Source: Lysinibacillus sp. SGAir0095 (GTDB lineage Bacteria > Bacillota > Bacilli > Bacillales_A > Planococcaceae). Taken from it: a DNA stretch of 64,000 nt. Location: positions 2,380,001-2,444,000 of the forward strand of contig NZ_CP028083.1 of assembly GCF_005491425.1 (NCBI RefSeq). Reading direction: 5' to 3'. The notes beneath the pieces are model-generated. The model ran no database searches. It was not told the DNA's origin and was given only the letters and a program-made list of their open reading frames with translations. Position numbers and translations under genes: made by a program. Numbering within the stretch: position 1 is the stretch's first letter; every line of letters starts with the position of its first letter. Shown here in pieces: positions 17,817-28,635 of this stretch.

Positions 17817-19717
17817 ACTAATTTCGATCCCATTACCTTATTGCTTTTCGCCAATTGTTCAATACGAGCAATTGCATCCTCTTTTGTTAAATGAATTTCT
17901 TCCAATAACTGGTCAACATTACCTTGTTCGATAAACTGATCAGGAATACCCATACGGTCAACAAACACATCACCATACTGGTTTTCACTTGCAAATTCTA
18001 GCACCGCACTACCAAAACCACCTTGCAGAATAGCTTCTTCAATTGTTAAAATTGGCATTTTCTTAGCAAACAATTCGTGCAGCATGTCCTCATCAAGAGG
18101 CTTAATGAAACGGGCATTAACAATTTTAACGTCAATCCCTTGAGTAGCAAGTTCTGCTGCAGCTTCCATTGCCATAGGAATTGTTGTACCAAAAGTTAGG
18201 ATACAAGCATCTTTTCCTTCCTTTAATACTTCCCAGCTGCCAATTGGAATGGTTTTCATTTCTTCATCCATAAGAACGCCTAAACCATTGCCCCGTGGGT
18301 AGCGTAATGCAATAGGTCCATCATTATATTCAAACGCTGTTTTCACCATGTGCTGGCCTTCATTTTCGTCTTTAGGCATCATTAATACCATATTAGGTAA
18401 ATGACGAAGGAAAGAAATATCAAATACACCTTGGTGAGTTTCACCATCCGCACCAACTAAACCTGAGCGATCTATACCAATAACCACGTTTAGGTTAGGT
18501 CTGGCGATATCATGTAGAACTTGGTCATATGCACGTTGCAGGAAAGTAGAATATATAGCTAAATAAGGTTTCATACCTTGTGTAGCAATACCAGCTGCCA
18601 TTGTCGTTGCATGCTGTTCTGCAATCCCCACATCGAAGAATCGATTTGGAAAGTCTCGTTGAATCCCTTCCATTTTTGAGCCAACCGGCATTGCAGGTGT
18701 AATGGCTACAATTCGTTCTTCATTTTCCATCAGCTTACGAACAGAATCAGAAATTAAATTACTCCAGCCTGGTCCCTTCGCCTTAGATTTGACAAAATCA
18801 CCAGTCTCCATTTTATATGGACCAGTTCCATGCCATGTACCAACAGTATCTTCTTCTGCAGGTTTGTAGCCCTTCCCTTTTTTCGTAATAACATGCACAA
18901 TTACGGGGCCTTTTACTTTTTTCGCGTATTCCAGTGTCTTTTCTAACGCTTCAAAATCATGACCATCAATTGGACCCAAATATTTAAAGCCCATTTCTTC
19001 AAAGAATACTCCAGAAACGACTAAATATTTTAAGCTATCTTTTACTCGTTCAGCTGTACTAGCTACTTTTCCACCTAATACAGGAATCTTCTTCATCAGA
19101 ACTTCCAATTCTTCCTTGGCTTTGGAATATTCTTTTGCTGTACGCAGACGACCTAAAATACTATGAAGTGCACCAACGTTTGGTGCAATCGACATTTCGT
19201 TGTCATTTAGAATAACGATCATATTCTTTTTTTCATGGCCAATATGATTTAGTGCTTCTAGAGCCATCCCACCAGTTAGAGCTCCGTCTCCAATAATCGG
19301 TACAACATAATTTGATTCCTTTTTAATATCACGAGCAATAGCCATACCCATCGCAGCAGAAAGTGAAGTAGAACTATGACCAGTTTCCCATTCATCATGT
19401 TCACTTTCTAATCGTTTAGGAAAACCACTAAGGCCTTTATATTGACGTAAAGTATCAAATTGATCTGCACGCCCAGTTAAAATTTTGTGAACATAAGCTT
19501 GATGGCCTACATCCCATAAAAATTTATCTTTTGGGCTGTTGAATGCTTTATGCAAAGCAATTGTCAATTCAACAACCCCAAGATTTGGACCAATATGGCC
19601 TCCCGTTATCGAGCATTTTTCAATTAGGAAAGAGCGAATTTCACTGCTTAATGATTCCAGCTCTTTATTAGTCATATTTTTTAAAAAGGATGGACTAGTA
19701 ATTTTAGTTAAATCCAT
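17813..19717 (-). CDS. dxs: 1-deoxy-D-xylulose-5-phosphate synthase
   Basis: 634 residues, normal length. The thiamine diphosphate motif is [19 protein letters not shown] with [15 protein letters not shown], the N-terminal [16 protein letters not shown] is conserved, and the pyrimidine domain has [15 protein letters not shown] and [14 protein letters not shown]. It condenses pyruvate and glyceraldehyde 3-phosphate in the first step of the MEP isoprenoid pathway. ispA is the previous gene, giving a small isoprenoid block. Confidence 0.97.
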   Translation of the reverse strand: MDLTKITSPSFLKNMTNKELESLSSEIRSFLIEKCSITGGHIGPNLGVVELTIALHKAFNSPKDKFLWDVGHQAYVHKILTGRADQFDTLRQYKGLSGFPKRLESEHDEWETGHSSTSLSAAMGMAIARDIKKESNYVVPIIGDGALTGGMALEALNHIGHEKKNMIVILNDNEMSIAPNVGALHSILGRLRTAKEYSKAKEELEVLMKKIPVLGGKVASTAERVKDSLKYLVVSGVFFEEMGFKYLGPIDGHDFEALEKTLEYAKKVKGPVIVHVITKKGKGYKPAEEDTVGTWHGTGPYKMETGDFVKSKAKGPGWSNLISDSVRKLMENEERIVAITPAMPVGSKMEGIQRDFPNRFFDVGIAEQHATTMAAGIATQGMKPYLAIYSTFLQRAYDQVLHDIARPNLNVVIGIDRSGLVGADGETHQGVFDISFLRHLPNMVLMMPKDENEGQHMVKTAFEYNDGPIALRYPRGNGLGVLMDEEMKTIPIGSWEVLKEGKDACILTFGTTIPMAMEAAAELATQGIDVKIVNARFIKPLDEDMLHELFAKKMPILTIEEAILQGGFGSAVLEFASENQYGDVFVDRMGIPDQFIEQGNVDQLLEEIHLTKEDAIARIEQLAKSNKVMGSKLV

Positions 19718-19882
19718 CTCTCACACACCTTTTCATCAAAATTTCTTTGTAAAAGAAAAGCGACTTAATTTAACTTTTACAGAAACTAGCGCTTCTGACT
19801 TGCAAACTTGCATGCTTTAAGAAAGCTGAAGATTCCGAAGAGTTAGCCGCCATAGTTAGACAACTAAGAAAACGTATTTACT

Positions 19883-19909
19883 ATTATAGCAGTGTAAACA
19901 CGGTTTCAA
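19883..19909 (-). promoter_or_regulatory. Possible dxs promoter
   Basis: TTGAAA, a 15-base spacer and TATAAT on the minus strand, the latter with an upstream TGC. The spacer is short. It would give a leader of roughly 160 bases for dxs, in which I recognise no riboswitch. Confidence 0.35.
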
Positions 19910-19924
19910 AAGAACTTCCTATAA

Positions 19925-20809
19925 TTAGTTATTTCTTTTCACTATATAACTGGCAAAATCTTCCAAAAGAGATGTATTCTTCTCAATTTTTGCGAGCGCA
20001 GTTATGGCCAAATTGTAATGTTCTTCCAATTTCATTTTAGCTCCCTCTAATGTTAAAAGGGCAGGATATGTGCTTTTTTGGCTTTCGAGGTCTTTTCCAG
20101 CTGTTTTCCCTAGTTCCTCAGTTGTCCCAACAATATCTAAAATATCATCTTGAATCTGGAATGCCAAGCCTATGTGGTGTGCATATTCTACTAAAGCATC
20201 TCTCTCTTCTTTTGTAGCATTCGATAAAACTGCACCAGATTCAATACTAAAGCGTAAAATTGCACCTGTTTTATTAATATGAACATGTTCTAGTTCAGGA
20301 AGATCTAAACGACGACTTTCACCGTCAATATCCAATACTTGACCCCCAACCATTCCTTCTGCACCTGAAGCAATGCTTAATAAGTTTATTAACTCCACTA
20401 ATTTTGTAGGCTCAACGTTTTCCATTCTTGCAAGAATGCCAAAACTCAAGGTATTTAATGCATCCCCAGCAAGAGTTGCTAATGCCTCACCAAATACCAC
20501 ATGGTTTGTCGGTTTACCACGTCTCATATCATCATTATCCATACTTGGGAGATCATCATGAATAAGAGAATATGTATGAATCATTTCAACTGCAGCGCCA
20601 ACTGTAAAAGCTTCTTGTTGCTTATTATGAAACAAATCGCACACAGCTACTACAAAAAGTGGTCGAATTCTTTTCCCACCTGCTTTTAGGGAATAGAGCA
20701 TGGATTCTTTCAAGCTTTCCGGCGCTTTGATACGCTCAACTAAGTTATAAAGCTCCGCTTCAATTTTAGGTAAATGGTCATCGATGAATTGCTTTAATTG
20801 ATTTGTCAT
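19925..20809 (-). CDS. ispA: Farnesyl diphosphate synthase (polyprenyl synthetase)
   Basis: 294 residues. The first aspartate-rich motif is HDDLPSMDNDDMRRG, preceded by LKAGGKRIRP; the second is QIQDDILDIVG, followed by GKTAGKDLESQKSTYP. The short-chain type fits farnesyl (or geranyl) diphosphate synthesis from IPP and DMAPP. It lies two bases after xseB, as in the conserved xseA-xseB-ispA order. Confidence 0.95.
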   Translation of the reverse strand: MTNQLKQFIDDHLPKIEAELYNLVERIKAPESLKESMLYSLKAGGKRIRPLFVVAVCDLFHNKQQEAFTVGAAVEMIHTYSLIHDDLPSMDNDDMRRGKPTNHVVFGEALATLAGDALNTLSFGILARMENVEPTKLVELINLLSIASGAEGMVGGQVLDIDGESRRLDLPELEHVHINKTGAILRFSIESGAVLSNATKEERDALVEYAHHIGLAFQIQDDILDIVGTTEELGKTAGKDLESQKSTYPALLTLEGAKMKLEEHYNLAITALAKIEKNTSLLEDFASYIVKRNN

Positions 20810-20811
20810 AA

Positions 20812-21042
20812 CTAGTCCTCTCCGTTTACAGGTTGAAATGGTTGTTTTTCACCTTTGTCATTCACTATAGAAATCAATTGATTTTCTGCGTTTGAAAGCT
20901 TTTGGTGACAGTAATGGGATAATTCCATACCTTTTTTATATAAGTCAATGGCTTCTTCTAAAGGCACATCACCAAGCTCTAGCTTTCTTACAATTTCCTC
21001 AAGCTCTGACATGCTTTGCGCAAATGATTGTTGCTTTTCCAC
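20812..21042 (-). CDS. xseB: Exodeoxyribonuclease VII small subunit
   Basis: 76 residues, typical. It reads SFAQSMSELEEIVRKLELGDVPLEEAI and LYKKGMELSHYCHQKLSNAE, the two-helix pattern of XseB. It joins XseA to form exonuclease VII, which degrades single-stranded DNA. It lies three bases after xseA. Confidence 0.95.
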   Translation of the reverse strand: MEKQQSFAQSMSELEEIVRKLELGDVPLEEAIDLYKKGMELSHYCHQKLSNAENQLISIVNDKGEKQPFQPVNGED

Positions 21043-21045
21043 GAA

Positions 21046-22398
21046 CTATTTTCCTCCTTTTTGTTCCAGCGTATTTAAGATTTTAGCCTGTGCTTTCCCA
21101 TCATGGAAATGAATCATGATTTCATCATCTTTTGAGAGTTTCGTTATTGAATTAACTACTTGTTCATCCTTGTAGGCAACACTATAACCTCTTGTCATAA
21201 TAGATAAAGGATTTAGTGCTTCTAAAGTACGAAGATTCGATATATAAAGATTTTTCTTTTTGTCTAAAAGTGACGAGATGGTACGAGTAAGCATTCTCGT
21301 CATTTGTTCAATTTGCTTATGATTCGATTGAATGGCATAAAGCGGTGAATGAAGCTTAATAGCCGTTACATGTTTTGCAAGCTCGTTGGACTTTTTCATT
21401 AAATACATCTGAGATGCTCTACCTAATTGCATATCTAATTGAATGACCTTCTCTGTAAAAGGACGATAAAGTCGTTCAGGTGTTGCTAATGGATAAGCAT
21501 TTTGCAGCTTATTTAGACGATGTCTTTCATACTGCAATCTTTGTGAAGTCATTTGATGTAACTGAGATCTGCTTCTTAATAATTGTTGTACTAGTTCCTG
21601 TTGATTCGGAACAGCTAATTCTGCTGCAGCTGTAGGTGTTGGCGCTCGAAGATCCGCTACAAAATCTGCAATTGTTGTATCTGTTTCGTGACCAACTGCA
21701 CTAATTATCGGTATTCGGCTTTCAAAAATTGCTCTGGCTACAATTTCTTCATTAAATGCCCATAAATCTTCAATTGAGCCTCCACCACGTCCTACTATTA
21801 AAACGTCACAAAGCTGTTGTTTGTTCGCTACTTTAATATTTTCTGCAATATTTGGGGCAGCATAATCGCCTTGAACAATTGTTGAATAGATAACAATTTC
21901 GGCCAAAGGATATCGACGTGAAATAGTGGTACATATATCTCGTATAGCCGCACCTGTTGTAGCCGTAAGGACTCCAACAGTTTTAGGGAATTTTGGAATA
22001 GGTTGCTTAAAATTAGGATTAAATAATCCTTCTTTTTGGAGCTGTTCTTTTAATTGATTGAATGCAACAAATAATCCGCCTACGCCATCTGGTTCCATCA
22101 CCTGAGCGTAAAGCTGATAATTGCCCGATGTTTCATAAACTGTGACCTCACCACGGATAAAAACTTGCATCCCTTCTTCAGGTTTAAATTTTAATTTACT
22201 TGCTTGTGTCCGAAACATGGCAGCATTAATTCTTGCCCCATCATCCTTTAATGTAAAGTAAATATGGCCAGAACTATGTATTTTCACATTCGAAAGCTCT
22301 CCTTTTACATAAACTTCACGTAAATGGGGATCTGCATCAAATTTTCTTTTTATATATTTCGTTAACGCTTTAACGGTTAAATAAGAAGACGTTGTCAT
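21046..22398 (-). CDS. xseA: Exodeoxyribonuclease VII large subunit
   Basis: 450 residues from the ATG at 22398 (MTTSSYLTVKALTKYIKRKF), which has AAGGAG eight bases upstream; a 12-residue extension upstream lacks one. The OB fold is VKGELSNVKIHSSGHIYFTLKD, the catalytic core includes GVLTATTGAAIRDI, VGRGGGSIEDLWAFNEE and ISAVGHETDTTIADFVADLRA. It degrades single-stranded DNA with XseB. Confidence 0.96.
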   Translation of the reverse strand: MTTSSYLTVKALTKYIKRKFDADPHLREVYVKGELSNVKIHSSGHIYFTLKDDGARINAAMFRTQASKLKFKPEEGMQVFIRGEVTVYETSGNYQLYAQVMEPDGVGGLFVAFNQLKEQLQKEGLFNPNFKQPIPKFPKTVGVLTATTGAAIRDICTTISRRYPLAEIVIYSTIVQGDYAAPNIAENIKVANKQQLCDVLIVGRGGGSIEDLWAFNEEIVARAIFESRIPIISAVGHETDTTIADFVADLRAPTPTAAAELAVPNQQELVQQLLRSRSQLHQMTSQRLQYERHRLNKLQNAYPLATPERLYRPFTEKVIQLDMQLGRASQMYLMKKSNELAKHVTAIKLHSPLYAIQSNHKQIEQMTRMLTRTISSLLDKKKNLYISNLRTLEALNPLSIMTRGYSVAYKDEQVVNSITKLSKDDEIMIHFHDGKAQAKILNTLEQKGGK

Positions 22399-22492
22399 AT
22401 GTACGGCTCCTTCATCGAAAGATTGGAAATTCATATCATTAGAAAAATACGAATTTCACTTATGCGCGAAATTCGATATTCTTCAATAGAAA

Positions 22493-22518
22493 AGCTGTTT
22501 CTCATTTGAAAAACAGCT
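22493..22518 (-). terminator. Terminator between folD and xseA
   Basis: Arms AGCTGTTT and AAACAGCT with a ten-base loop, followed by TTTTC on the minus strand. It would partly separate nusB-folD from xseA-xseB-ispA. Confidence 0.65.
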
Positions 22519-22545
22519 CCTGTTTATATTCTACATGTTTTTATA

Positions 22546-23409
22546 CTATTTGTCCTGTAGTAGAGATTTTTCTGCTGACTGTACAGTGTTGTAAAGTAAC
22601 ATTGTAATCGTCATTGGTCCAACCCCACCAGGAACAGGTGTAATGTGCGAAGCTAATTGCTCAACCTCTGCAAAATGAACATCACCTATTAATTTATTAT
22701 TTTCATCACGATTTATCCCTACATCAATTACAACAGCACCTGGTTTAACATGCTCTTTTGTTATAAAGTTTGGTCGACCAACAGCAGCTACAATGATATC
22801 TGCTTGCTTTGTAATTGATGGTAAATCAGGCGTTTTTGAATGTGTGTATGTAACAGTGGCATCTTTTTGAAGTAAAAGTTGTCCCATTGGTTTCCCAACA
22901 ATATGACTTCTTCCAACGATTACTGCATGTTTTCCTGCAATGTCTATTCCCGTATATTCCAATAATTTCATTACGCCAAAAGGAGTACATGGCAAGTATG
23001 TTTCCTGCCCTAACATCATTTTCCCCACACTAACTGGAGAAAACCCATCAACATCTTTTTCAGGTGAAATTGTCGCAATAACCTTGTCCTCATTAATGTG
23101 TGAAGGTAATGGAAGTTGTACTAAAATACCATGAATACCCTCGCTATTATTCAATAAACGAATTTGTTCAAGTAATTCTTCTTCTGATACATCTTGAGGT
23201 AATTTAATAAGTTCAGAAAAGATTCCAATTGCTTCACATGATTTTTGTTTATTTCGCACATAAGTTTGTGATGCTGGATTGTCACCAACTAAAATAACAG
23301 CTAAACCAGGTGTAACACCTTGGTCTTTTAACTTTGTTACTCGTTCAGCTACAGATTTACGTATTTCTTGCCCAATCTCATTTCCTTTAATAACCATTGC
23401 ACTCGACAT
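22546..23409 (-). CDS. folD: Bifunctional methylenetetrahydrofolate dehydrogenase/cyclohydrolase
   Basis: 287 residues. Signature segments are GLAVILVGDNPASQTYVRNK with the catalytic Lys in the following helix, GILVQLPLPSHINED, PEKDVDGFSPVSVG, VIVGRSHIVGKPMGQLLL and the C-terminal TPVPGGVGPMTI. It interconverts methylene-, methenyl- and formyl-tetrahydrofolate. nusB lies upstream with a 24-base gap. Confidence 0.97.
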   Translation of the reverse strand: MSSAMVIKGNEIGQEIRKSVAERVTKLKDQGVTPGLAVILVGDNPASQTYVRNKQKSCEAIGIFSELIKLPQDVSEEELLEQIRLLNNSEGIHGILVQLPLPSHINEDKVIATISPEKDVDGFSPVSVGKMMLGQETYLPCTPFGVMKLLEYTGIDIAGKHAVIVGRSHIVGKPMGQLLLQKDATVTYTHSKTPDLPSITKQADIIVAAVGRPNFITKEHVKPGAVVIDVGINRDENNKLIGDVHFAEVEQLASHITPVPGGVGPMTITMLLYNTVQSAEKSLLQDK

Positions 23410-23433
23410 CTTCTGTTACATCCTTTCAAACGA

Positions 23434-23817
23434 CTATTGTTGTGTGAATTTAGATAGTACACCATTTACGAATTTACTTGATTTTTCATCACCGAATGTT
23501 TTGCAAAGCTCAATGGCTTCATTTAATACAACACGGTTAGGAGTATCCTGCATAAATTGTAATTCGTATAGAGCAATTCTTAATACTGTTCTTTCTATTT
23601 TAGGTAAACGGCCTAATGACCAGTTTTCTAAGTTTTGAGTAAGTTGTTCGTCAATTTCTTCTAAGTTTTGAGTCACACCATGTACTAGCTTTTCAAAAAA
23701 AGAATCCGATTCCTCTTCGTTTAGTACGTGGCCGATTGCTTCCTGTAATGTTAGATCTGTATTATCTAACTGAAACAGTACTTGCACTGCTTTTTCGCGC
23801 GCATCATGTCGTTTCAT
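23434..23817 (-). CDS. nusB: Transcription antitermination factor NusB
   Basis: 127 residues. It starts MKRHDAREKAVQVLFQLDNTD and ends with the conserved RLPKIERTVLRIALYEL and VVLNEAIELCKTFGDEKSSKFVNGVL. NusB with S10 binds boxA in rRNA leaders. In B. subtilis the Asp23-family gene yqhY lies directly upstream; here that gene is about 3 kb away. Confidence 0.96.
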   Translation of the reverse strand: MKRHDAREKAVQVLFQLDNTDLTLQEAIGHVLNEEESDSFFEKLVHGVTQNLEEIDEQLTQNLENWSLGRLPKIERTVLRIALYELQFMQDTPNRVVLNEAIELCKTFGDEKSSKFVNGVLSKFTQQ

Positions 23818-23989
23818 GTATAAATCTCCTTCATTGGTAACATTAGTTTTTATAATAACATATTTTAGCTATTCAAACACTGCTTCAATCATTTCATCCA
23901 AAAAAATGAACAAAATTCCATTAAAACCTGAATTTTATTGACCTTGTCCTGTGATTTACTTACGATAGATATGAAAAGAGGTGTCGAAT

Positions 23990-24592
23990 TTGTGGAAACA
24001 GTATTTATGTGCTGTCTTAGTTGGTGTAGTATTTGCCATTTTTGAACTACCATTTTGGATGGCCGTTGTTCTACTTTTGATTATTACGCTCTGGATTATT
24101 GGTGAATTTCTTTATCTGGTCTATGGCACTACAAATATGAAAAAGGTTGAAAAATTCATTATTGCCAAGCAAAAAGAACCAATCTATCGCTATGTCTATA
24201 GTCAAGGGTTTGGTACATTGCAAGATCAACTCATAGCTATCGATAAAATCCTTCAAAAATATAAACAACCGCATATCCATCAGTACTATTTAGCCATTCA
24301 GCAGTTATTATCTGATAATTTCGATGAAGCATTAAAAGTAGCAAATCAAATTGGAAAAGAACCTTTCATGAGCTATACTAAAGCTCTTATACTTGTTGAA
24401 ATGGGGAACATTGAAGAGGCAAAATCCTTCAAATTCGAAAAGCTGTGGATGCATGAAGCAATATTTGCAATGATAGCTGCAAAGAAAAAGGACAAGGTTT
24501 CTTTTGATTTACACTCTTCCAAAGCGATAGCTGCTTCTAGGGGTATACAAAGGCTGAGTCTAATCTATTCTTTTAAAGCGCTGGAAATATAA
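23990..24592 (+). CDS. Two-helix membrane protein with TPR-like C-terminus
   Basis: About 200 residues. The likely start is TTG at 23990, six bases after GAGGTG; a GTG three codons earlier overlaps that site. Two hydrophobic helices (about 5-45) are followed by a soluble helical region with tetratricopeptide-like repeats, for example YYLAIQQLLSDNFDEALKVA and YTKALILVEMGNIEEAKSF. I do not recognise a named family. It stands alone, divergent from nusB and convergent with glpK. Confidence 0.65.
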   Translation: MWKQYLCAVLVGVVFAIFELPFWMAVVLLLIITLWIIGEFLYLVYGTTNMKKVEKFIIAKQKEPIYRYVYSQGFGTLQDQLIAIDKILQKYKQPHIHQYYLAIQQLLSDNFDEALKVANQIGKEPFMSYTKALILVEMGNIEEAKSFKFEKLWMHEAIFAMIAAKKKDKVSFDLHSSKAIAASRGIQRLSLIYSFKALEI

Positions 24593-24650
24593 TACTACAT
24601 AACTTTTTTGCTTTTAATAAATCAATAATTTTTCAATAATTTCGAGCAAT

Positions 24651-24686
24651 AAAGAAGTGCCATCTACTAACTGATGGCACTTCTTT
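24651..24686. terminator. Bidirectional terminator between the TPR-like gene and glpK
   Basis: Perfect 14-bp arms AAAGAAGTGCCATC and GATGGCACTTCTTT with an eight-base loop and U-runs on either side. It serves the rightward TPR-like gene and the leftward glpK. Confidence 0.85.
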
Positions 24687-24725
24687 TAACTTGTCAATCC
24701 CAAGAAACTTAAACTTCCACTAACC

Positions 24726-26234
<1,509 letters not shown>

Positions 26235-26328
26235 TCAGATTTATGTAAAAAATAAGTAAGTTTTATTCATTATCTATTTACATTCTATTATTAATAATAA
26301 ATAGACAAAAGTAAAAAATATAAACACA

Positions 26329-26362
26329 AAAAAGAGCATGACATTTTAGACATACTCTTTTT
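26329..26362 (-). terminator. tlp terminator
   Basis: Near-perfect arms AAAAAGAGTATG and CATGCTCTTTTT with a ten-base loop. It lies about 100 bases beyond tlp on the minus strand. Confidence 0.6.
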
Positions 26363-26461
26363 TTCATTATGTTTCCACTTTGAAAATTTTGGTATAAAGT
26401 AGTGTGGCTACTTCAAAAATAAAAAGATTCGTTGCTAAATCTTTTGTTTGGATGATTTTAT

Positions 26462-26689
26462 TTATTGATTTCTATTGGCTGCTTCATCTTTAACTTCTTC
26501 TCTTAACCCTTCAACAGCCTCTTTACGTCGGTTATTTTTCGATTGTATTTTCGCTTTTTCCTCTGGGCTTGAAAAGGCAAGTGTTTCTTCTGCAGCTTCA
26601 ATATTTTCTATAGTATTGTGGATTGTTGCTTGTAGTTTCTCGACATTATCAGATCTGTCATCAGGTTTCGCTTTTTTGTAGTTTGCCAT
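26462..26689 (-). CDS. tlp: Small acid-soluble spore protein Tlp
   Basis: 75 residues. KPDDRSDNVEKLQATIHNTI and NIEAAEETLAFSSPEEKAKI are the diagnostic Tlp-family stretches, and the tail is KNNRRKEAVEGLREEVKDEA. It is a minor forespore protein. GGAGG precedes the ATG. A forespore-type promoter match lies just upstream. Confidence 0.93.
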   Translation of the reverse strand: MANYKKAKPDDRSDNVEKLQATIHNTIENIEAAEETLAFSSPEEKAKIQSKNNRRKEAVEGLREEVKDEAANRNQ

Positions 26690-26729
26690 TTAAATGACCT
26701 CCATAGTAAAATTTTTAAAAGACGATGTT

Positions 26730-26759
26730 TAGTTTGGTTGCATTTGATAAGTTTATACG
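26730..26759 (-). promoter_or_regulatory. Sigma-G-like promoter of tlp
   Basis: On the minus strand CGTATA, a 17-base spacer and CAAACTA. This resembles the sigma-G pattern (TGMATA, CATWHTA) with two mismatches at -35 and about one at -10, and sits about 40 bases before tlp. Forespore control is expected for this family. Confidence 0.35.
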
Positions 26760-26788
26760 CTCATTATTGAATAATTTTGCGTAAAAAA

Positions 26789-26823
26789 ATACCACGAAAG
26801 TCGATTTTCAACTTTTGTGGTAT
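26789..26823 (-). terminator. Terminator of the Asp23-family gene
   Basis: Arms ATACCACAAAAGT and ACTTTCGTGGTAT with a loop of about nine bases, followed by TTTTTTT on the minus strand. Confidence 0.8.
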
Positions 26824-26852
26824 TTTGATTTTTGTTTCTAATCAAAAAGAGA

Positions 26853-27257
26853 TTACTCTTCTTCTTTAACTTGTTCAAATTGAATGGCTGTAATATGAAC
26901 ATTTACTTCGTTCGTATCAATTGATGTCATATTCAAAATAGCTTGTCTAATGACAGTTTGAATTTCCTTTGCTACTTTTGGAATGGAAAAACCATATTTT
27001 ACTGAACAATATACATCGATAACAATTTGTCCATCTTCAGTGATTGTAGCCTTAACCCCTTTAGAATGAACTTTTTTACCAAAGCGTTCCGCAACGCCCG
27101 ATGCAAAGTTTCCACGAGTTGCTGCAACACCTTCGATTTCCGTAGTTGCGATACCTGCAATTACTTCAATTACTTCCGGAGCTACCTCTATTTGACCAAG
27201 TTCTTCTTTTCCAGAAGGAGTTGGTTGTATGAAAGCTTTTGTTACTTTCTCAGCCAT
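26853..27257 (-). CDS. yqhY: Asp23/Gls24-family protein (YqhY-like)
   Basis: 134 residues from the ATG at 27257, nine bases after GAGAGG. The family core is seen in GQIEVAPEVIEVIAGIATTEIEGV and VYCSVKYGFSIPKVAKEIQ, followed by VNVHITAIQFEQ. In B. subtilis YqhY lies between accC and nusB and its loss affects acetyl-CoA carboxylase activity. Here the accC side is interrupted by an oxidoreductase gene. Confidence 0.88.
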   Translation of the reverse strand: MAEKVTKAFIQPTPSGKEELGQIEVAPEVIEVIAGIATTEIEGVAATRGNFASGVAERFGKKVHSKGVKATITEDGQIVIDVYCSVKYGFSIPKVAKEIQTVIRQAILNMTSIDTNEVNVHITAIQFEQVKEEE

Positions 27258-27394
27258 CTTCTTCATCCTCTCTTACTTCATAAATCTGTCTATTGAACAT
27301 AAAAACACAGTGATTTATAAAGACTTCTATTTAACTTTCATTATACACCATATTTCTCCAGAACGCTTAAAAGGAACACATATTTTATAATATA

Positions 27395-28375
27395 TTATGC
27401 GTTCTTCCAAACATTCGAAAGTAACTCATATGATTTTTTTCGATCTTCTATATTATAAATCGGGCTATTTATCATTAGTTCATCAATTTCCCGATTGCGT
27501 ATAAATTCAACTAATTGATTATTTACTTTTTCAGTTGAACCAAAGAAAGTATATTTTAATTGTTGAAGCACCACGTTCTTTTGATCTTCTGACCAAAGAT
27601 CATCCATATTACGAGGTGGTTGAGTTTTCCCTCTTTTTCCTTGGATAATTCCCAAGAACTGTTGGAATAAGGTACTTGCTAAAAACTCGGCTTCATCATC
27701 TGAATTTGCTGCAATTGCATTGATGGCAACCATCACATACGGCTTATCCAGCACATCTGAAGGTCTGAAATTTCTTCTATAAGTAGCAATGGCTTCATCC
27801 ATTAAATCAGGTGCAAAGTGGCTTGCAAAGGAATAAGGCAACCCTAATTGTCCTGCTAGCTGCGCACTATAAAGGCTTGAGCCTAATAGCCAGACCGGAA
27901 TTGACATACCTTTTCCTGGTACTGCGATTACAGGTCGTTCAGTATCCTCAAAATATCCTCTTAACTCTTCCACCATTCGATCAAATTCATATGCCCCTCG
28001 ATCATCTCGACGTAATGCACGAGCAGTTAGCATATCAGAACCAGGTGCTCGCCCTAACCCTAAATCAATTCTCCCAGGATACATGGATTCTAATGTACCA
28101 AATTGCTCTGCAACCATTAAAGGCGAATGATTCGGCAGCATAATACCACCTGATCCTACACGAATTGATTTTGTGCTCGCTGCTAGATACCCTATTAAAA
28201 CAGCTGTAGCTGAGCTCGCAATCCCTTGCATATTATGATGCTCGGCTACCCAATACCGATTGTACCCAAAGCTTTCAACCGCTTGAATTAATTCTCTACT
28301 ATTTTGAAATGATTCAGCAGGCGTACTACCCTCTAATACTGGTGCTAAATCTAGAACTGATAATTTCGGTAACAA
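27395..28375 (-). CDS. Luciferase-like (LLM-class) flavin-dependent oxidoreductase
   Basis: 326 residues. The start is taken as TTG ([16 protein letters not shown]), nine bases after AGGGGG; an in-frame ATG 19 codons upstream lacks a site. Typical stretches are [33 protein letters not shown] and [13 protein letters not shown], as in bacterial luciferase-like monooxygenases. The substrate is not evident. It lies between accC and the Asp23 gene. Confidence 0.85.
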   Translation of the reverse strand: MLPKLSVLDLAPVLEGSTPAESFQNSRELIQAVESFGYNRYWVAEHHNMQGIASSATAVLIGYLAASTKSIRVGSGGIMLPNHSPLMVAEQFGTLESMYPGRIDLGLGRAPGSDMLTARALRRDDRGAYEFDRMVEELRGYFEDTERPVIAVPGKGMSIPVWLLGSSLYSAQLAGQLGLPYSFASHFAPDLMDEAIATYRRNFRPSDVLDKPYVMVAINAIAANSDDEAEFLASTLFQQFLGIIQGKRGKTQPPRNMDDLWSEDQKNVVLQQLKYTFFGSTEKVNNQLVEFIRNREIDELMINSPIYNIEDRKKSYELLSNVWKNA

Positions 28376-28591
28376 AATATGTTTCCCCCTCTCATACCTA
28401 CTCAGTATAAAACGAACTCCATAAGTAAGCATTTATTTTGGCTCGAGAAGAAAATAGTTACAACCTACTGTAAAGTGTGCATTTGAATTAGATAGTTTAG
28501 AAGTGGTAAATTTTTGATAGGAGAACTCACAATTGTCTTCTTATTTTAAAAGTATCTCTCACTATTTATGCATATTTCCTTTCCACGAAAA

Positions 28592-28622
28592 AAAGATCGC
28601 CTCTTTTTTCGAGACGATCTTT
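28592..28622 (-). terminator. accC terminator
   Basis: Arms GATCGTCTC and GAGGCGATC around a short A-rich loop, followed on the minus strand by TTTTTTTCG. It lies 14 bases beyond the accC stop. Confidence 0.85.
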
Positions 28623-28635
28623 TCAATAGAATTAG

